Origin: Guyparkeria sp. | Lineage (GTDB): Bacteria; Pseudomonadota; Gammaproteobacteria; Halothiobacillales; Halothiobacillaceae | DNA: 47,640 bases | Assembly: GCA_024636755.1 (NCBI GenBank) | Contig: JAGXGL010000004.1 | Coordinates: 1-47,640, forward strand | Reading direction: 5' to 3' | Shown here: one piece after another, positions 35,687 through 46,405 of the stretch | Position numbering within the stretch: position 1 is the first letter of the stretch | Layout of the letters: each line of letters starts with the position of its first letter | Made by a program: the position numbers and the translations under genes | Notes under the pieces: generated by a model | What the model saw: the letters and a program-made list of their open reading frames with translations, nothing else | What the model was told of the DNA's origin: nothing | Databases searched by the model: none

Positions 35687-36007
35687 GCGTTCTCCTTGAC
35701 TGTGTTTGAGTTGAAAATATTCAACGTTTAACGGCCAAGGGGCTCGGGGTTTCAAAACCACTGCCCTTTGCCTGCCTTGCCGGTCTGCAACGGAGCTTAG
35801 GACACTTGCCCACGGTTGCAAGGATTGCCCGCCCGAGGCGGTGGCCTGGAATCGCGTTTTGACTGATGGGGTGTACCAAGAGGGGCAATCGAGCGTGATA
35901 ACCTCACGGCCGAGCCAGACACGCGGCGTCGGGCGTGTTGAGCCCGTCGCCGATACCCCGCTTGCGGTTTATCGCCGCCTCGATCGTTTGGCCGTTTGCG
36001 TTAGGGA
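35687..36007. other. Divergent intergenic region between the SOD-like gene and crcB
   Basis: This 321-base region contains an AT-rich dyad, GTTGAA-AATA-TTCAAC (35710-35725), in the leader of the SOD-like gene. A wide inverted repeat GATTGCCC/GGGCAATC (35823-35830 with 35883-35890) lies upstream of crcB. I looked for a fluoride riboswitch before crcB; a CTGATGGG stretch is present near 35863 but the surrounding consensus and pseudoknot are not. No gene is supported. Confidence 0.5.
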
Positions 36008-36400
36008 ATGCTGGTTGGAATGAAACTGTATCTATTGATTGGATTGGCCGGAGGACTTGGCGCCATGGCCCGCTATGGCCTGACCGCCGCGATCACGCAG
36101 TTCGGCGGGCGTACCTTCCCCTGGGGCACGCTGAGCGTCAACGTGATTGGCTCGGGACTGATGGGCTTTCTCGGGGTGTGGCTGCTGACCCGCTGGCAGT
36201 TGCCGATCGAGTACCGGCTTGCGATTCTGACCGGCTTTCTCGGGGCGTTTACCACCATGTCCGCGTTCTCCATCGACACGTTGGCCCTGATGCAACGTCA
36301 GGCGTGGCTCTCGGCGGGACTGTATGTGGTGGCGACCGTCATCCTCTGTCTGATGGCGGCGCGCGGTGGCATGTTGCTCGGCGAGCGCCTGGCGGGATGA
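36008..36400 (+). CDS. crcB: Fluoride ion channel CrcB/Fluc
   Basis: CrcB is a small dual-topology membrane channel that lets toxic fluoride leave the cell. The 130-residue protein has four hydrophobic helices and the family signatures GALGA-like GGLGAMARYGL, FPWGTLSVNVIGSGLMGFL and GFLGAFTTMSAFSIDTL. The ATG at 36008 gives MLVGMKLY; an ATG at 36020 (MKLYLLIG) would also work. Its last bases overlap the queG ATG as ATGA, so the two are translated together. No fluoride riboswitch is recognisable upstream. Confidence 0.95.
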   Translation: MLVGMKLYLLIGLAGGLGAMARYGLTAAITQFGGRTFPWGTLSVNVIGSGLMGFLGVWLLTRWQLPIEYRLAILTGFLGAFTTMSAFSIDTLALMQRQAWLSAGLYVVATVILCLMAARGGMLLGERLAG

Positions 36401-37485
36401 GCGAACCGCAGCACATGACGACCCAGACCACGCCGGAACGACTCAAGGAATCAATTCAGGAGTGGGCGGCCGAGTTGGGCTTTACCGAGGCCCGGGTGAC
36501 CGATACCGACCTGTCGGCCTACGAGGCGGGTTTTGAACGCTGGCTCGCGGACGGGAACGCCGGCACCATGGGTTTTTTCCAACGTCACGGCCTGATGCGT
36601 TTTCATCCCGAGGAACTGGTCCCCGGCACCCGTCGGGTGCTGATGGTCACACGGGACTATCTGCCGCCCGAATCCCTCGGCCCGTCGCAAGTCCTGGGCG
36701 AGCCGTCCTTGGGCTATGTGAGCCGATACGCGCTGGGGCGGGATTACCACAAGCTGGTGCGCAAACGCCTGGCGCAACTGGCTCAGCGGATCAGCGAGGA
36801 GATCGGGCCGTTCACGTACCGGGCGTTCTGTGACTCTGCGCCGGTCTACGAAACCGGCCTGGCCGAGCGTGCCGGGGTGGGCTGGAAAGGCAAGCACTCG
36901 CTGGTACTCAATCGGTCCGGCGGATCGTGGTTCTTCCTCGGCGCTCTCTTTCTCGACATGGACCTGCCGGTCGACGAACCCGTGCAGCCGCATTGCGGCC
37001 GTTGCACGGCCTGCCTCGATGTCTGCCCGACCGGGGCGATTATTGCCGACGGCGTGGTCGACGCGCGCCGCTGCATTTCCTATCTCACCATCGAGTCGCA
37101 CGACGACATTCCCGAATCGCTGCGCCCACTGATGGGCAACCGGATCTACGGCTGCGATGACTGCCAGTTGGTCTGCCCCTGGAATCGATTTGCCCGGACG
37201 ACCAATGACGCGGACTTTCATGCCAGGCAGGGGTTGGACGCCCCGGACCTGGTCGAGTTGTTCGGCTGGGATGAACCAACGTTCTTGGCGCGCACGGAAG
37301 GGTCGGCCATTCGGCGAATCGGCTGGCGTCGTTGGCGGCGCAACCTGGCCGTGGCCCTGGGCAACCTGCCGCCGGGGCACTCGCGCATCCCGGCCGCGGT
37401 GGCGGGATTGCGTGACGGACTGGGTGAGGCGGGCGATCAGGTCGATCGACACATTCATTGGGCGCTCTCGCGACTGGCGGGGTAG
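36397..37485 (+). CDS. queG: Epoxyqueuosine reductase
   Basis: QueG is the cobalamin-dependent iron-sulphur enzyme that reduces epoxyqueuosine to queuosine in tRNA. The 362-residue protein carries the catalytic Asp146 in FCDSAPVYE and GWKGKHSLVLN. One [4Fe-4S] motif runs C200-x2-C203-x2-C206-x3-C210 (CGRCTACLDVCP). Cys226 and the second cluster motif C253-x2-C256-x3-C260 (CDDCQLVCPWN) follow. The ATG at 36397 overlaps crcB by 4 bases; an internal ATG six codons later is possible. In many relatives queG neighbours nnr/tsaE; here its neighbours are crcB and, opposite, an HDOD gene. Confidence 0.96.
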   Translation: MSEPQHMTTQTTPERLKESIQEWAAELGFTEARVTDTDLSAYEAGFERWLADGNAGTMGFFQRHGLMRFHPEELVPGTRRVLMVTRDYLPPESLGPSQVLGEPSLGYVSRYALGRDYHKLVRKRLAQLAQRISEEIGPFTYRAFCDSAPVYETGLAERAGVGWKGKHSLVLNRSGGSWFFLGALFLDMDLPVDEPVQPHCGRCTACLDVCPTGAIIADGVVDARRCISYLTIESHDDIPESLRPLMGNRIYGCDDCQLVCPWNRFARTTNDADFHARQGLDAPDLVELFGWDEPTFLARTEGSAIRRIGWRRWRRNLAVALGNLPPGHSRIPAAVAGLRDGLGEAGDQVDRHIHWALSRLAG

Positions 37486-37516
37486 ATGGCGCCGGAGATG
37501 CGTGTGGGTAACGCCG

Positions 37517-38977
37517 TCAGGTTTGGTCCAGTGCTGCCATGACCTCTTGCTGTTGCTCGCCCTGCGGGCCGCGGACAAACAGCGTCGAGATCAACGTGCC
37601 GTCAACGGCCAGCGGGGCGATCACGAGACCTGATCGTGCGGCCTGATCCAGGTTCGGCGCGAGGTGAGGGGTGAGGCGCTCCCGATTCTGCGCATCGATT
37701 CCCAGCGTTTCCAGCCGCGACTGGAGCCGGGACAGCAACGGAAACTGGCGCAATGCCAGTTGTTCTGGAAGCGTGACGTCGCCGGAGCGACTCCAGTGAA
37801 AGCGACGCTTCGACAGGCTGTCCTCGCCGTTTTCGTAGAGCGCGATCTCCTCGACGCCAGCGAGCCGACTCAATTGGCGGATGGTATCGCCCAGTTGTCG
37901 CCCCGGGGTGGTGCCAGGGGTGATGCCAGTCGCGGTGGTTTTCGCACTGGCCGTGTCACTGGCCGAATCAGTGGCAGAACTAGTGGCGTGGCACCCGTTA
38001 TCGTCGTCATCGAGCCCGTAATCGGCTGTCAGTGGCCAGAGCAGGTCGCGACCGTCGGCCTGTTGAACGAGCATGTGACCGGGGTGGTAGAGCGGGATCT
38101 GGGCGAATTCACGGGCGTCGGCAAGGGTCTTTTTTACCGTCACGCGCCAGGCGGCCTGCGGGGATCGGTGGAGTTGTTCGGCAATAGTGACCGTCAATCG
38201 TTGGATCACGGCGTGGTACCAGCCGAATTCACTGGCAAAGGCGAGCCTGCGGGCGAGAACGAGGATGGATTGATGATGCGCACCGAGAACCGGGATGGTG
38301 GCTTCTTCGGCCAGGAGCATGACCGGTAGGTAGTACCGTTCAGTCAGTGCCGTCTCCAAGCCGCTCATATCGATGCCGGCTTGATCAAGCACCACATCGA
38401 AGGCGCGGCCCAACGAAAAGCAGGGTTCGATTTTGCTGCCATCGACCTGTTCTCGGCTGGAATCGATCAAGTGTTTGCGCGCGATCGCCAGTGCCTGGCG
38501 TGCAAGCTCCGGCGCATCTCGCCATAGGGCGAGTTCGACCAGGTTATGGAGCAGGGCGGCGACCGTCACCATTTCGTAACCGGTTTCGCGGCGTTCGATC
38601 AACCAGGTCTCGGTGAGCCGAGCGGCGCGGATGGCGCGAGAGGAGGCGGCGAGATAGCCGGCCCGCTGCACCTCTTCGGTCAGGGTGTTTTCGAGAATCG
38701 GGAGTTGCGGCAACTGGTTTCTCGCCCAGTTGCTGCCCAGCAGCGAGAGGGCGTGCTCGAGATTGTGCGGTACGCTGCGTTCACGCTTACGTTGTCCGCT
38801 GGCGGCTGCCCCGAGCACCATGCTGGCGGCAGCCGGATCACGCCGCAGCCAGCCGACTAGCCGGGGGAAATCGGGCGATTCGTTGAGCAGTTCCCGGCAC
38901 ATGCCCTGATGGATCTCCCGCCGGACAGGCAACGGGTGATCGAGCAGGTACTCGCTCCAGTTCTCGGGCAAGGTCAT
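37517..38977 (-). CDS. HDOD domain protein with C-terminal GAF-like region
   Basis: This 486-residue cytoplasmic signalling-type protein has an HDOD domain at about residues 15-225, where VAALLHNLVELALW replaces the catalytic HD of HD-GYP enzymes with HN. Phosphohydrolase activity is therefore unlikely. A second helical region follows. A Ser/Thr/Asp-rich linker (about 323-360, with ATDSASDTASA-like repeats) leads to a C-terminal segment that reads like part of a GAF domain (RSGLVIAPLAVDGTLISTLFVRG). HDOD proteins commonly act in chemotaxis-like or c-di-GMP signalling networks. The ATG at 38977 has GGGAGAAG upstream; a TTG five codons earlier is rejected. Function is unknown. Confidence 0.78.
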   Translation of the reverse strand: MTLPENWSEYLLDHPLPVRREIHQGMCRELLNESPDFPRLVGWLRRDPAAASMVLGAAASGQRKRERSVPHNLEHALSLLGSNWARNQLPQLPILENTLTEEVQRAGYLAASSRAIRAARLTETWLIERRETGYEMVTVAALLHNLVELALWRDAPELARQALAIARKHLIDSSREQVDGSKIEPCFSLGRAFDVVLDQAGIDMSGLETALTERYYLPVMLLAEEATIPVLGAHHQSILVLARRLAFASEFGWYHAVIQRLTVTIAEQLHRSPQAAWRVTVKKTLADAREFAQIPLYHPGHMLVQQADGRDLLWPLTADYGLDDDDNGCHATSSATDSASDTASAKTTATGITPGTTPGRQLGDTIRQLSRLAGVEEIALYENGEDSLSKRRFHWSRSGDVTLPEQLALRQFPLLSRLQSRLETLGIDAQNRERLTPHLAPNLDQAARSGLVIAPLAVDGTLISTLFVRGPQGEQQQEVMAALDQT

Positions 38978-39162
38978 GCCGGCTTCTCCCAATTAGTCCC
39001 TCAATGCCAGTCGCTGGACGTCATTCCGTGGCGCTCTGCGCAACAGTGCGGACTTTTCGCATTGTGCGCAATACCGATTGCCATTGATGGTGGCATCCGT
39101 TCGGGACCATGCCTTCCAGTGAACTGAGGCATCCGCTTGTCTCTGATGCGGATGTCCGGGGT

Positions 39163-40617
<1,455 letters not shown>

Positions 40618-40704
40618 TTATGCGATCGGCGGCGGGGCGAGCCAAATGTGGCCCGCGCTTGCGCCGGAGCGTTTCCGGCGAGCCGCTCCGGTTGCTTGTG
40701 TCGC

Positions 40705-41595
40705 TCAGTTGGTGGCCTCGGGGCGTGCCAGGGCCTCGTGCAGCACGCGGGTCAGCTCTCGCAGTACGTCCAGGGTCAGGCGTTGCTCGGCCTCGAGACG
40801 CATGGCGGGATCGTCCAGGCCATCGTCGTCGAACTCGTCATCGAGGGTATCGAGTGCCTTGACCTTGGTCAGGGCACCGTCGGCCCGGATGGTAAAGCGC
40901 AGTCGATCACGCCAGACGAGTTCGAGTTGTTCGACCGTCATGCCGTCGCGCAGATGGGCGAGGACGTTCTCGTCGGGCAGCCCCAGTCGGGTGACCGTGA
41001 TGCTGCCGCCGTCTCGCGGTTCGAGCAGCTTGGCCGAGTCCCCCAGCTCGAATCCGGCCGGCGGGCCCTCGAGCAACCAGCGCGACAGCCGGCTGCCGTG
41101 TTCTTCGGAGCCGAACGCCGGGGTGACGCGCCATTGGCCCAGCGTCTCGCGCAGCAAGGAGTTGATCTGGCTGTTGCGCTTTTCGCCGGCGTTGGCGAGC
41201 CACGCCTGCTTGTTGCGCGCGTCGATAATCAACCGGGTTTCGGCCTGTCGGGGGAAGGCCTGCGGCAACAGCTCCAACAGGGCATTCTCGCGGGCCTGGC
41301 GCAGCTCATCGCGGGAAGGTTCGCGCTCGCCGGCCTCCGCAGCCAGTTTCTTGGCCGCGTGGTCCTGAATCACCCGCGGCGGGACGGCCCGTTCCTCGCG
41401 GCGGAACAACAAGCCAAAGGCCCCGTCGGTTTCGATGGCAAGCGCTTCGGCGATCACCGGGGCCCAGCCCATGGATTCGACCTGCTGCGACAGGGTGGGG
41501 GCAAAGCGCTTCTCGGCCAGCTGTTCGGATAGCGTATCCAGCGACGGTTCGGGCCAGTCGGCCAGGTCGAAGGCGGCAATCTGGGAAAAGAGCAT
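40705..41595 (-). CDS. rdgC: Recombination-associated protein RdgC
   Basis: RdgC is a DNA-binding ring-forming protein that restrains RecA filament formation. The 296-residue protein (E. coli 303) has the family features MLFSQIAAFDL at the start, GWAPV near 47, LLFRREERAVPPRVIQDH, and the C-terminal TLDVLRELTRVLHEAL. The ATG at 41595 (MLFSQ) is preferred to one 20 codons upstream because the family begins with Met-x-F. It is divergent from pepN. A GC-rich dyad CCGGAGCG/CGCTCCGG at 40664-40691 lies after the stop, without a T-run. Confidence 0.93.
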   Translation of the reverse strand: MLFSQIAAFDLADWPEPSLDTLSEQLAEKRFAPTLSQQVESMGWAPVIAEALAIETDGAFGLLFRREERAVPPRVIQDHAAKKLAAEAGEREPSRDELRQARENALLELLPQAFPRQAETRLIIDARNKQAWLANAGEKRNSQINSLLRETLGQWRVTPAFGSEEHGSRLSRWLLEGPPAGFELGDSAKLLEPRDGGSITVTRLGLPDENVLAHLRDGMTVEQLELVWRDRLRFTIRADGALTKVKALDTLDDEFDDDGLDDPAMRLEAEQRLTLDVLRELTRVLHEALARPEATN

Positions 41596-41798
41596 GGCGT
41601 CGGCGACTCCGATAAACGATTGGCGGATTGACGAACCGGTGGCAAGACCACCCAATTCGGAACCGGCGCATTATGCCTGATGCCCAGAGTCATTGCTTTG
41701 GGGGCATTGCTCGGTGACCTCGGGCACGGAATTCATTCGGTTCCTGATATGCTCACGAGACTTGAAACCCTGTTTTCGCTGTTATCTACAAGGCCACT

Positions 41799-44456
41799 AT
41801 GACCGAACGCCACGCGCACATCGTCCGCCTCGCCGACTACCGCCCGCCAAATTACCTGATTGACCATGTCGACCTGACCTTCGAGCTTGCCGCCCGCGGC
41901 ACCCGGGTGGAGTCGACGCTGACCGTCCGTCGCAACGGGGCTCACGACGAGCCGTTGTGGCTGGACGGCGACGAGCTGACGCTCGAGTCGATTGCGCTGG
42001 ACGGCAAGCCGCTGGCCAAGGAGCAGTTCGAAAAGCACGCCGACGGCCTGTCGATCACGGGTTTGCCGGACCAGTGCCGCTTGACCTTGGTCTGCCGCGT
42101 GGATCCGATCGACAACACCACGCTCGACGGGCTCTACCAGTCGTCCGGGAATTTCTGCACCCAGTGCGAGGCAGAAGGCTTCCGTCGGATCACGTACTTC
42201 CCCGATCGGCCTGACGTGCTCAGTTGTTACCGGGTGACGCTGATTGCCGACAAGGCGAGCTGCCCGGTACTGCTCAGTAACGGCAACCCGGTCGAGTCCC
42301 GTGACCTCGACGACGGCCGCCACCTGGCCGTCTGGGAAGATCCGCACCCCAAGCCGTCCTACCTGTTCGCGCTGGTCGCCGGTCACTTGAAGTCGATCCA
42401 CGATCAGTTCACGACCTGTTCGGGCCGGACGATCGATCTGGGGATCTACGTGGAGCCCCACAATATCGATCGTTGCGACCACGCGATGCGCTCGTTGATC
42501 AAGTCGATGGCCTGGGACGAGGAGACCTACGGCCGGGAGTACGATCTGGACGTGTTCAATATCGTCGCCGTCGACGACTTCAACATGGGCGCGATGGAGA
42601 ACAAGGGGCTGAATGTCTTCAACTCCAAGTTCATCCTGGCTCGATCGGAAACCGCCACCGACCATGACTACGAGGGCATCGAGTCGGTCGTTGCGCACGA
42701 ATACTTCCACAACTGGTCCGGCAACCGAGTCACCTGCCGCGACTGGTTCCAGCTGTCGCTCAAGGAAGGCTTCACCGTATTCCGTGACCAGGAGTTCTCG
42801 GCGGACATGGGCTCGCGCGCGGTCAAGCGCATCGAGGAGGTCAATTTGCTCCGCCAGGTGCAGTTCCCCGAGGATGCCGGCCCGCAGGCGCACCCGGTGC
42901 AGCCCAAGGAATACGAGCAGATCAACAACTTCTACACCGCGACCGTCTACAACAAGGGTGCCGAAGTGGTGCGGATGTGGCACAACCTGCTCGGTTGGGA
43001 CGCGTTTCGCCGCGGTACTGATCGCTACTTCGAGCGTTTCGATGGTCAGGCGGTCACCATCGAGGACTTCATCGATGTCATGGCCGAACAGGCGGATTTC
43101 GATGCCGCCCAGTTCCGCCGTTGGTATGACCGGGCGGGCACGCCGATCGTGCACGTGAGCAAGCGTCTGGAAGGTGACGAGCTGGTGATCGATTTCCGAC
43201 AGGAAGTGCCCGCGGTCGCCGGTCAGGACGATGACGAGCCGTTTTTGATTCCGATCGGTCTGGCGGGCTTCGATCCGGAAGGCCACCCCGTCGCACTCGG
43301 GGGACCGGATGGTGACGGCAACTCGGCCTTGACCGTGGTGCTGTCGCAGAAACGGGAATCCCGTCGTTTCTCCCTGCCGACGGGCGCCAGCCTGCCGGTC
43401 CTCTCGCTCAATCGTGGCTTCACCGCGCCGGTCAAGATCGAGCACGACTACGACGAGCGCGATCTTGCGCTTCTCGCCGGTGCGGATACCGATGAATTCA
43501 ATCGTTGGGATGCCTATCAGCGCCTGGTGATGAAGACATTGGTCGGTCGGGTACGAGACGCCGAGGAACACGGTGAATGGCCGGAATCCGAGTTGCCGAA
43601 GGGTCTTAGCGAGGCCTTTGGCAAATTGGCGCATTCGGCGGTGAGCACGCAGGGAGGAGCCGATCCGCGTTTTGTCGCCGAGTGCCTGGCGTTGCCCAGC
43701 GAGAATTACATCGCCGAACAGTTCACGCAGGACGTGCCGGTGGAGGCCATTCACCGGGCCCGAAACGAACTCCGCGCGCAACTGGCCAACGAGTGGTCGC
43801 AGACGCTGGTACTGGCGTTCGAGAAGCTGGCCGTCGAGGGCGGCTACCGCTTCGATGGCGTCGATGTGGGGCGTCGGGCCTTGCGTGCGCAGGCGTTGTC
43901 TTACCTCAACGCGCTGGATCATCCGGCGTGGCGTCGCCTGGCAGCCGAGCAGCTCCGTGAAGCCGACAACATGACCGAGCGTTTCAACGCCCTGACGGCC
44001 CTTTCGCTGCGTGCAAGCACCGAGCGAGAAGAGGCGCTCGAGTCGTTCGCCGACGAGTGGAAGGATGACCCGTTGGTGATGGACAAATGGCTGGCCTTGC
44101 GAGCGCGGATCGTCGAACCGGGCGATACCGAAACACTGGCGGCGCTCGAGGCGAATCCGGCGTTCTCGATACGCAATCCGAACCGGGTACGTTCGTTGGT
44201 GGGGACGTTCTCGCGGGCCAACCCGGTCGCGTTTCATGCGTCGACGGGTTCAGGATATCGCTGGGTTGCCGACAAGATCATTGAGATCGATGGTTTCAAC
44301 CCGCAGATCGCTGCCCGAATGGCGACGGTGTTCAGCCGCTGGCGTCGTTACGATGGCGGTCGTGCCGATCGGATGCGAGGCGAGCTTGAGCGCATGCTGG
44401 ATCGGGCCGATTGCTCGCCCGATCTCGCCGAAATCGCTGGCAAGGCATTGAAATAA
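41799..44456 (+). CDS. pepN: Aminopeptidase N (M1 family)
   Basis: PepN is a broad-specificity zinc aminopeptidase that finishes cytoplasmic peptide breakdown. The 885-residue protein (E. coli 870) has the exopeptidase motif GAMEN at 264-268, the zinc site H300-E301-Y-F-H304 with the third ligand Glu323 in LKEG, and the usual four-domain length with a helical C-terminal half. The ATG has a weak AAGG sequence upstream. A possible promoter is TTGAAA (41762-41767) with TATCTA (41783-41788), but the 15-base spacer is short. The stop is followed after 36 bases by motA. Confidence 0.96.
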   Translation: MTERHAHIVRLADYRPPNYLIDHVDLTFELAARGTRVESTLTVRRNGAHDEPLWLDGDELTLESIALDGKPLAKEQFEKHADGLSITGLPDQCRLTLVCRVDPIDNTTLDGLYQSSGNFCTQCEAEGFRRITYFPDRPDVLSCYRVTLIADKASCPVLLSNGNPVESRDLDDGRHLAVWEDPHPKPSYLFALVAGHLKSIHDQFTTCSGRTIDLGIYVEPHNIDRCDHAMRSLIKSMAWDEETYGREYDLDVFNIVAVDDFNMGAMENKGLNVFNSKFILARSETATDHDYEGIESVVAHEYFHNWSGNRVTCRDWFQLSLKEGFTVFRDQEFSADMGSRAVKRIEEVNLLRQVQFPEDAGPQAHPVQPKEYEQINNFYTATVYNKGAEVVRMWHNLLGWDAFRRGTDRYFERFDGQAVTIEDFIDVMAEQADFDAAQFRRWYDRAGTPIVHVSKRLEGDELVIDFRQEVPAVAGQDDDEPFLIPIGLAGFDPEGHPVALGGPDGDGNSALTVVLSQKRESRRFSLPTGASLPVLSLNRGFTAPVKIEHDYDERDLALLAGADTDEFNRWDAYQRLVMKTLVGRVRDAEEHGEWPESELPKGLSEAFGKLAHSAVSTQGGADPRFVAECLALPSENYIAEQFTQDVPVEAIHRARNELRAQLANEWSQTLVLAFEKLAVEGGYRFDGVDVGRRALRAQALSYLNALDHPAWRRLAAEQLREADNMTERFNALTALSLRASTEREEALESFADEWKDDPLVMDKWLALRARIVEPGDTETLAALEANPAFSIRNPNRVRSLVGTFSRANPVAFHASTGSGYRWVADKIIEIDGFNPQIAARMATVFSRWRRYDGGRADRMRGELERMLDRADCSPDLAEIAGKALK

Positions 44457-44492
44457 AATAATAACGAGCCAAGATTTGGAGACAGTTACACC

Positions 44493-45347
44493 ATGATGGT
44501 TGCAATTGGCTGGCTGGTGGTGCTGGCGAGTGTGATTGGCGGGTTCATGCTCGCCGGTGGGCACCTGATCATTCTGTACCAGCCGATCGAGTACCTGATT
44601 ATCTTCGGGTCCGCCGCTGCGGCGCTGGTGGCAGGTAACTCGCCAAAAACCCTCAAGGCCACGATGGGTGGTTTCGGCACGGCCTTTAGAGGCTCGCGTC
44701 ATGGCAAGAAGCTCAACATGGAAACGCTTGCGCTTCTGTACACGATCTTCACCCGGGCGCGCAAGGAGGGGCTGATGGCGATCGAGGAAGACATCGACGA
44801 CCCTGAAAACAGTGAGTTGTTCAACAGTGCTCCCACCGTGATGAAGGATCATCACACCGTCGAATTCATTACCGACTACCTGCGGCTGATGGTCTCGAGC
44901 ACGCTTGACGTGCACCAGATCGATAACTTGATGGATCTGGACATCGATACGCACCACGAAGAGGCCGATCTGCCTCGATCGTCGATAGCCAAGCTGGGCG
45001 AGGCTCTGCCGGCCTTCGGTATCGTCGCCGCGGTGCTTGGGGTCGTGCATACCCTTGAATCAGTCCACCTGCCGCCGTCGGAGCTTGGCAAACTGATCGC
45101 CGCGGCCCTGGTGGGGACCTTCCTGGGCATTCTCGCGGCCTACGCCTTCGTCAACCCGGTGGCGAACAACCTCGAGCACAAGATCAACGACTCGACCAAG
45201 TACCAGCAAAGCATCAAGGCCGCATTGATTGCGTTCATGAACGGTTATCCGCCGCAGGTGGCCGTCGAGTTCGGTCGCAAGGTGTTGTATTCATCCGATC
45301 GGCCGAGCTTTACGGAACTCGAGACGTTCCTCAAGGAAAACAAGTGA
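44493..45347 (+). CDS. motA: Flagellar motor stator protein MotA
   Basis: MotA forms the proton channel of the flagellar stator with MotB. The 284-residue inner-membrane protein has TM1-2 in the first ~50 residues (VAIGWLVVLASVIGGFML and LIIFGSAAAALVAG) and a long cytoplasmic loop with charged residues that contact FliG. TM3-4 follow, with the conserved prolines in LPAFGIVAAVLGVVHTLE and AAYAFVNPVANNLEHKI. TTTGGAG upstream is a fair ribosome site. It precedes motB by 27 bases. No sigma-28 consensus is visible before it, and no other flagellar genes are in the window. Confidence 0.95.
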   Translation: MMVAIGWLVVLASVIGGFMLAGGHLIILYQPIEYLIIFGSAAAALVAGNSPKTLKATMGGFGTAFRGSRHGKKLNMETLALLYTIFTRARKEGLMAIEEDIDDPENSELFNSAPTVMKDHHTVEFITDYLRLMVSSTLDVHQIDNLMDLDIDTHHEEADLPRSSIAKLGEALPAFGIVAAVLGVVHTLESVHLPPSELGKLIAAALVGTFLGILAAYAFVNPVANNLEHKINDSTKYQQSIKAALIAFMNGYPPQVAVEFGRKVLYSSDRPSFTELETFLKENK

Positions 45348-45374
45348 ACCGGTTGAGCGCGGGGTAGAAACACG

Positions 45375-46400
45375 GTGGCCGAACAACCGGATCAAAACCA
45401 GCAGATCGTCATCAAGAAGGTCAAGAAGGGCCACGGTGGGCATCACGGCGGGGCGTGGAAGATCGCCTACGCCGACTTCGTGACCGCCATGATGGCGTTC
45501 TTCCTGCTCATGTGGTTGCTGGGCTCCATGGGAGAGGAGGATCTCAAGGGCATTTCCGACTATTTCGCGAACCCAACCAAGGTCAGTCTGGAAGGTGGTA
45601 ACAGCGCGGGCATGAGCGAAAGCCTGATCGATGGCGGCGGTGACGACCTCACCCGCCAGGAAGGCCAGGTACACGCCGGGGACAAGCCGACTCCCGAAAA
45701 GCGCGATACCCAGGCCGAGGACAAGACGGCCGACCCGTCCGAGATGACACAGGAACAGATCCAGGAGCAGATCGAGGCGCTGGAACGCGAACAGATCGAA
45801 GAACTCAAGGAGCGCCTGGAATCTCTGATCGAGGTCGATCCGGCCCTCAAGGCCTACAAGGATCAGATAAAGCTCGATATCACTCGCGATGGGCTGCGTA
45901 TCCAGATCATCGACAAGGAAAACCGGCCGATGTTCGAGCTTGGGTCGGATGACTTGCAGGGCTATGCCGACGAGATCCTGCATTCGCTCGCGCCGGTACT
46001 CAACGGGATGCCCAATCGCCTGTCGATCGAGGGGCATACCGACGCTCGTCCCTTCGATCGCGAACAGCGGAGCAACTGGGAGTTGTCCGCCGAGCGCGCC
46101 AACTCGGCACGTCGGTCGCTGGCGGAATACGGGTACCAGCAAGGCAAGTTCCTGCAGGTCATTGGCATGGCGGACGCCTTGCCGTTCGTTGAAGAGGATC
46201 CGCTCGATCCGCAGAACCGCCGGATTTCGATGACGGTGATGAAGGAGTCTGCAACCCGACGAATCCTTGAGCCGTCCCGTGGGGGCGGAGTGAGCGTCGA
46301 GGATCTCCTCGACGGTCCGGTTGGCGCGGCGGGACCTGGGGGCGAGGCAAGCGGCAACACGGATAATGGTGCCCCGCCCATCACCGAAACCAGTCCGTAG
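45375..46400 (+). CDS. motB: Flagellar motor stator protein MotB
   Basis: MotB anchors the stator to peptidoglycan and provides the proton-binding Asp. The 341-residue protein has a basic N-terminus and a single TM at about 30-52 (YADFVTAMMAFFLLMWLLG) with Asp34 as the expected proton acceptor. A charged, Glu/Gln-rich plug and coiled linker spans about 95-155. An OmpA-like peptidoglycan domain at about 165-290 contains IEGHTDARPF and NWELSAERANSARRSL. A Gly/Pro-rich tail follows. The GTG at 45375 is the start needed for the standard N-terminus. Confidence 0.95.
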   Translation: MAEQPDQNQQIVIKKVKKGHGGHHGGAWKIAYADFVTAMMAFFLLMWLLGSMGEEDLKGISDYFANPTKVSLEGGNSAGMSESLIDGGGDDLTRQEGQVHAGDKPTPEKRDTQAEDKTADPSEMTQEQIQEQIEALEREQIEELKERLESLIEVDPALKAYKDQIKLDITRDGLRIQIIDKENRPMFELGSDDLQGYADEILHSLAPVLNGMPNRLSIEGHTDARPFDREQRSNWELSAERANSARRSLAEYGYQQGKFLQVIGMADALPFVEEDPLDPQNRRISMTVMKESATRRILEPSRGGGVSVEDLLDGPVGAAGPGGEASGNTDNGAPPITETSP

Positions 46401-46405
46401 GTCTC

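Noticed and set aside
35822-36007. Possible fluoride riboswitch before crcB
   Set aside because: Only a short CTGATG-like piece matches; the conserved GGCGATGG-type start and pseudoknot partners are not seen.
39130-39154. Dyad after purB as a terminator
   Set aside because: Only a 7-bp stem with an 11-base loop and no T-run.
40664-40691. GC-rich dyad after rdgC as a terminator
   Set aside because: An 8-bp stem exists but no T-run follows on either strand, so termination is not supported.
44457-44492. Sigma-28 flagellar promoter before motA
   Set aside because: TAAA and GCC-like pieces occur, but the spacing is about 10 bases instead of 15 and the GCCGATAA box is absent.
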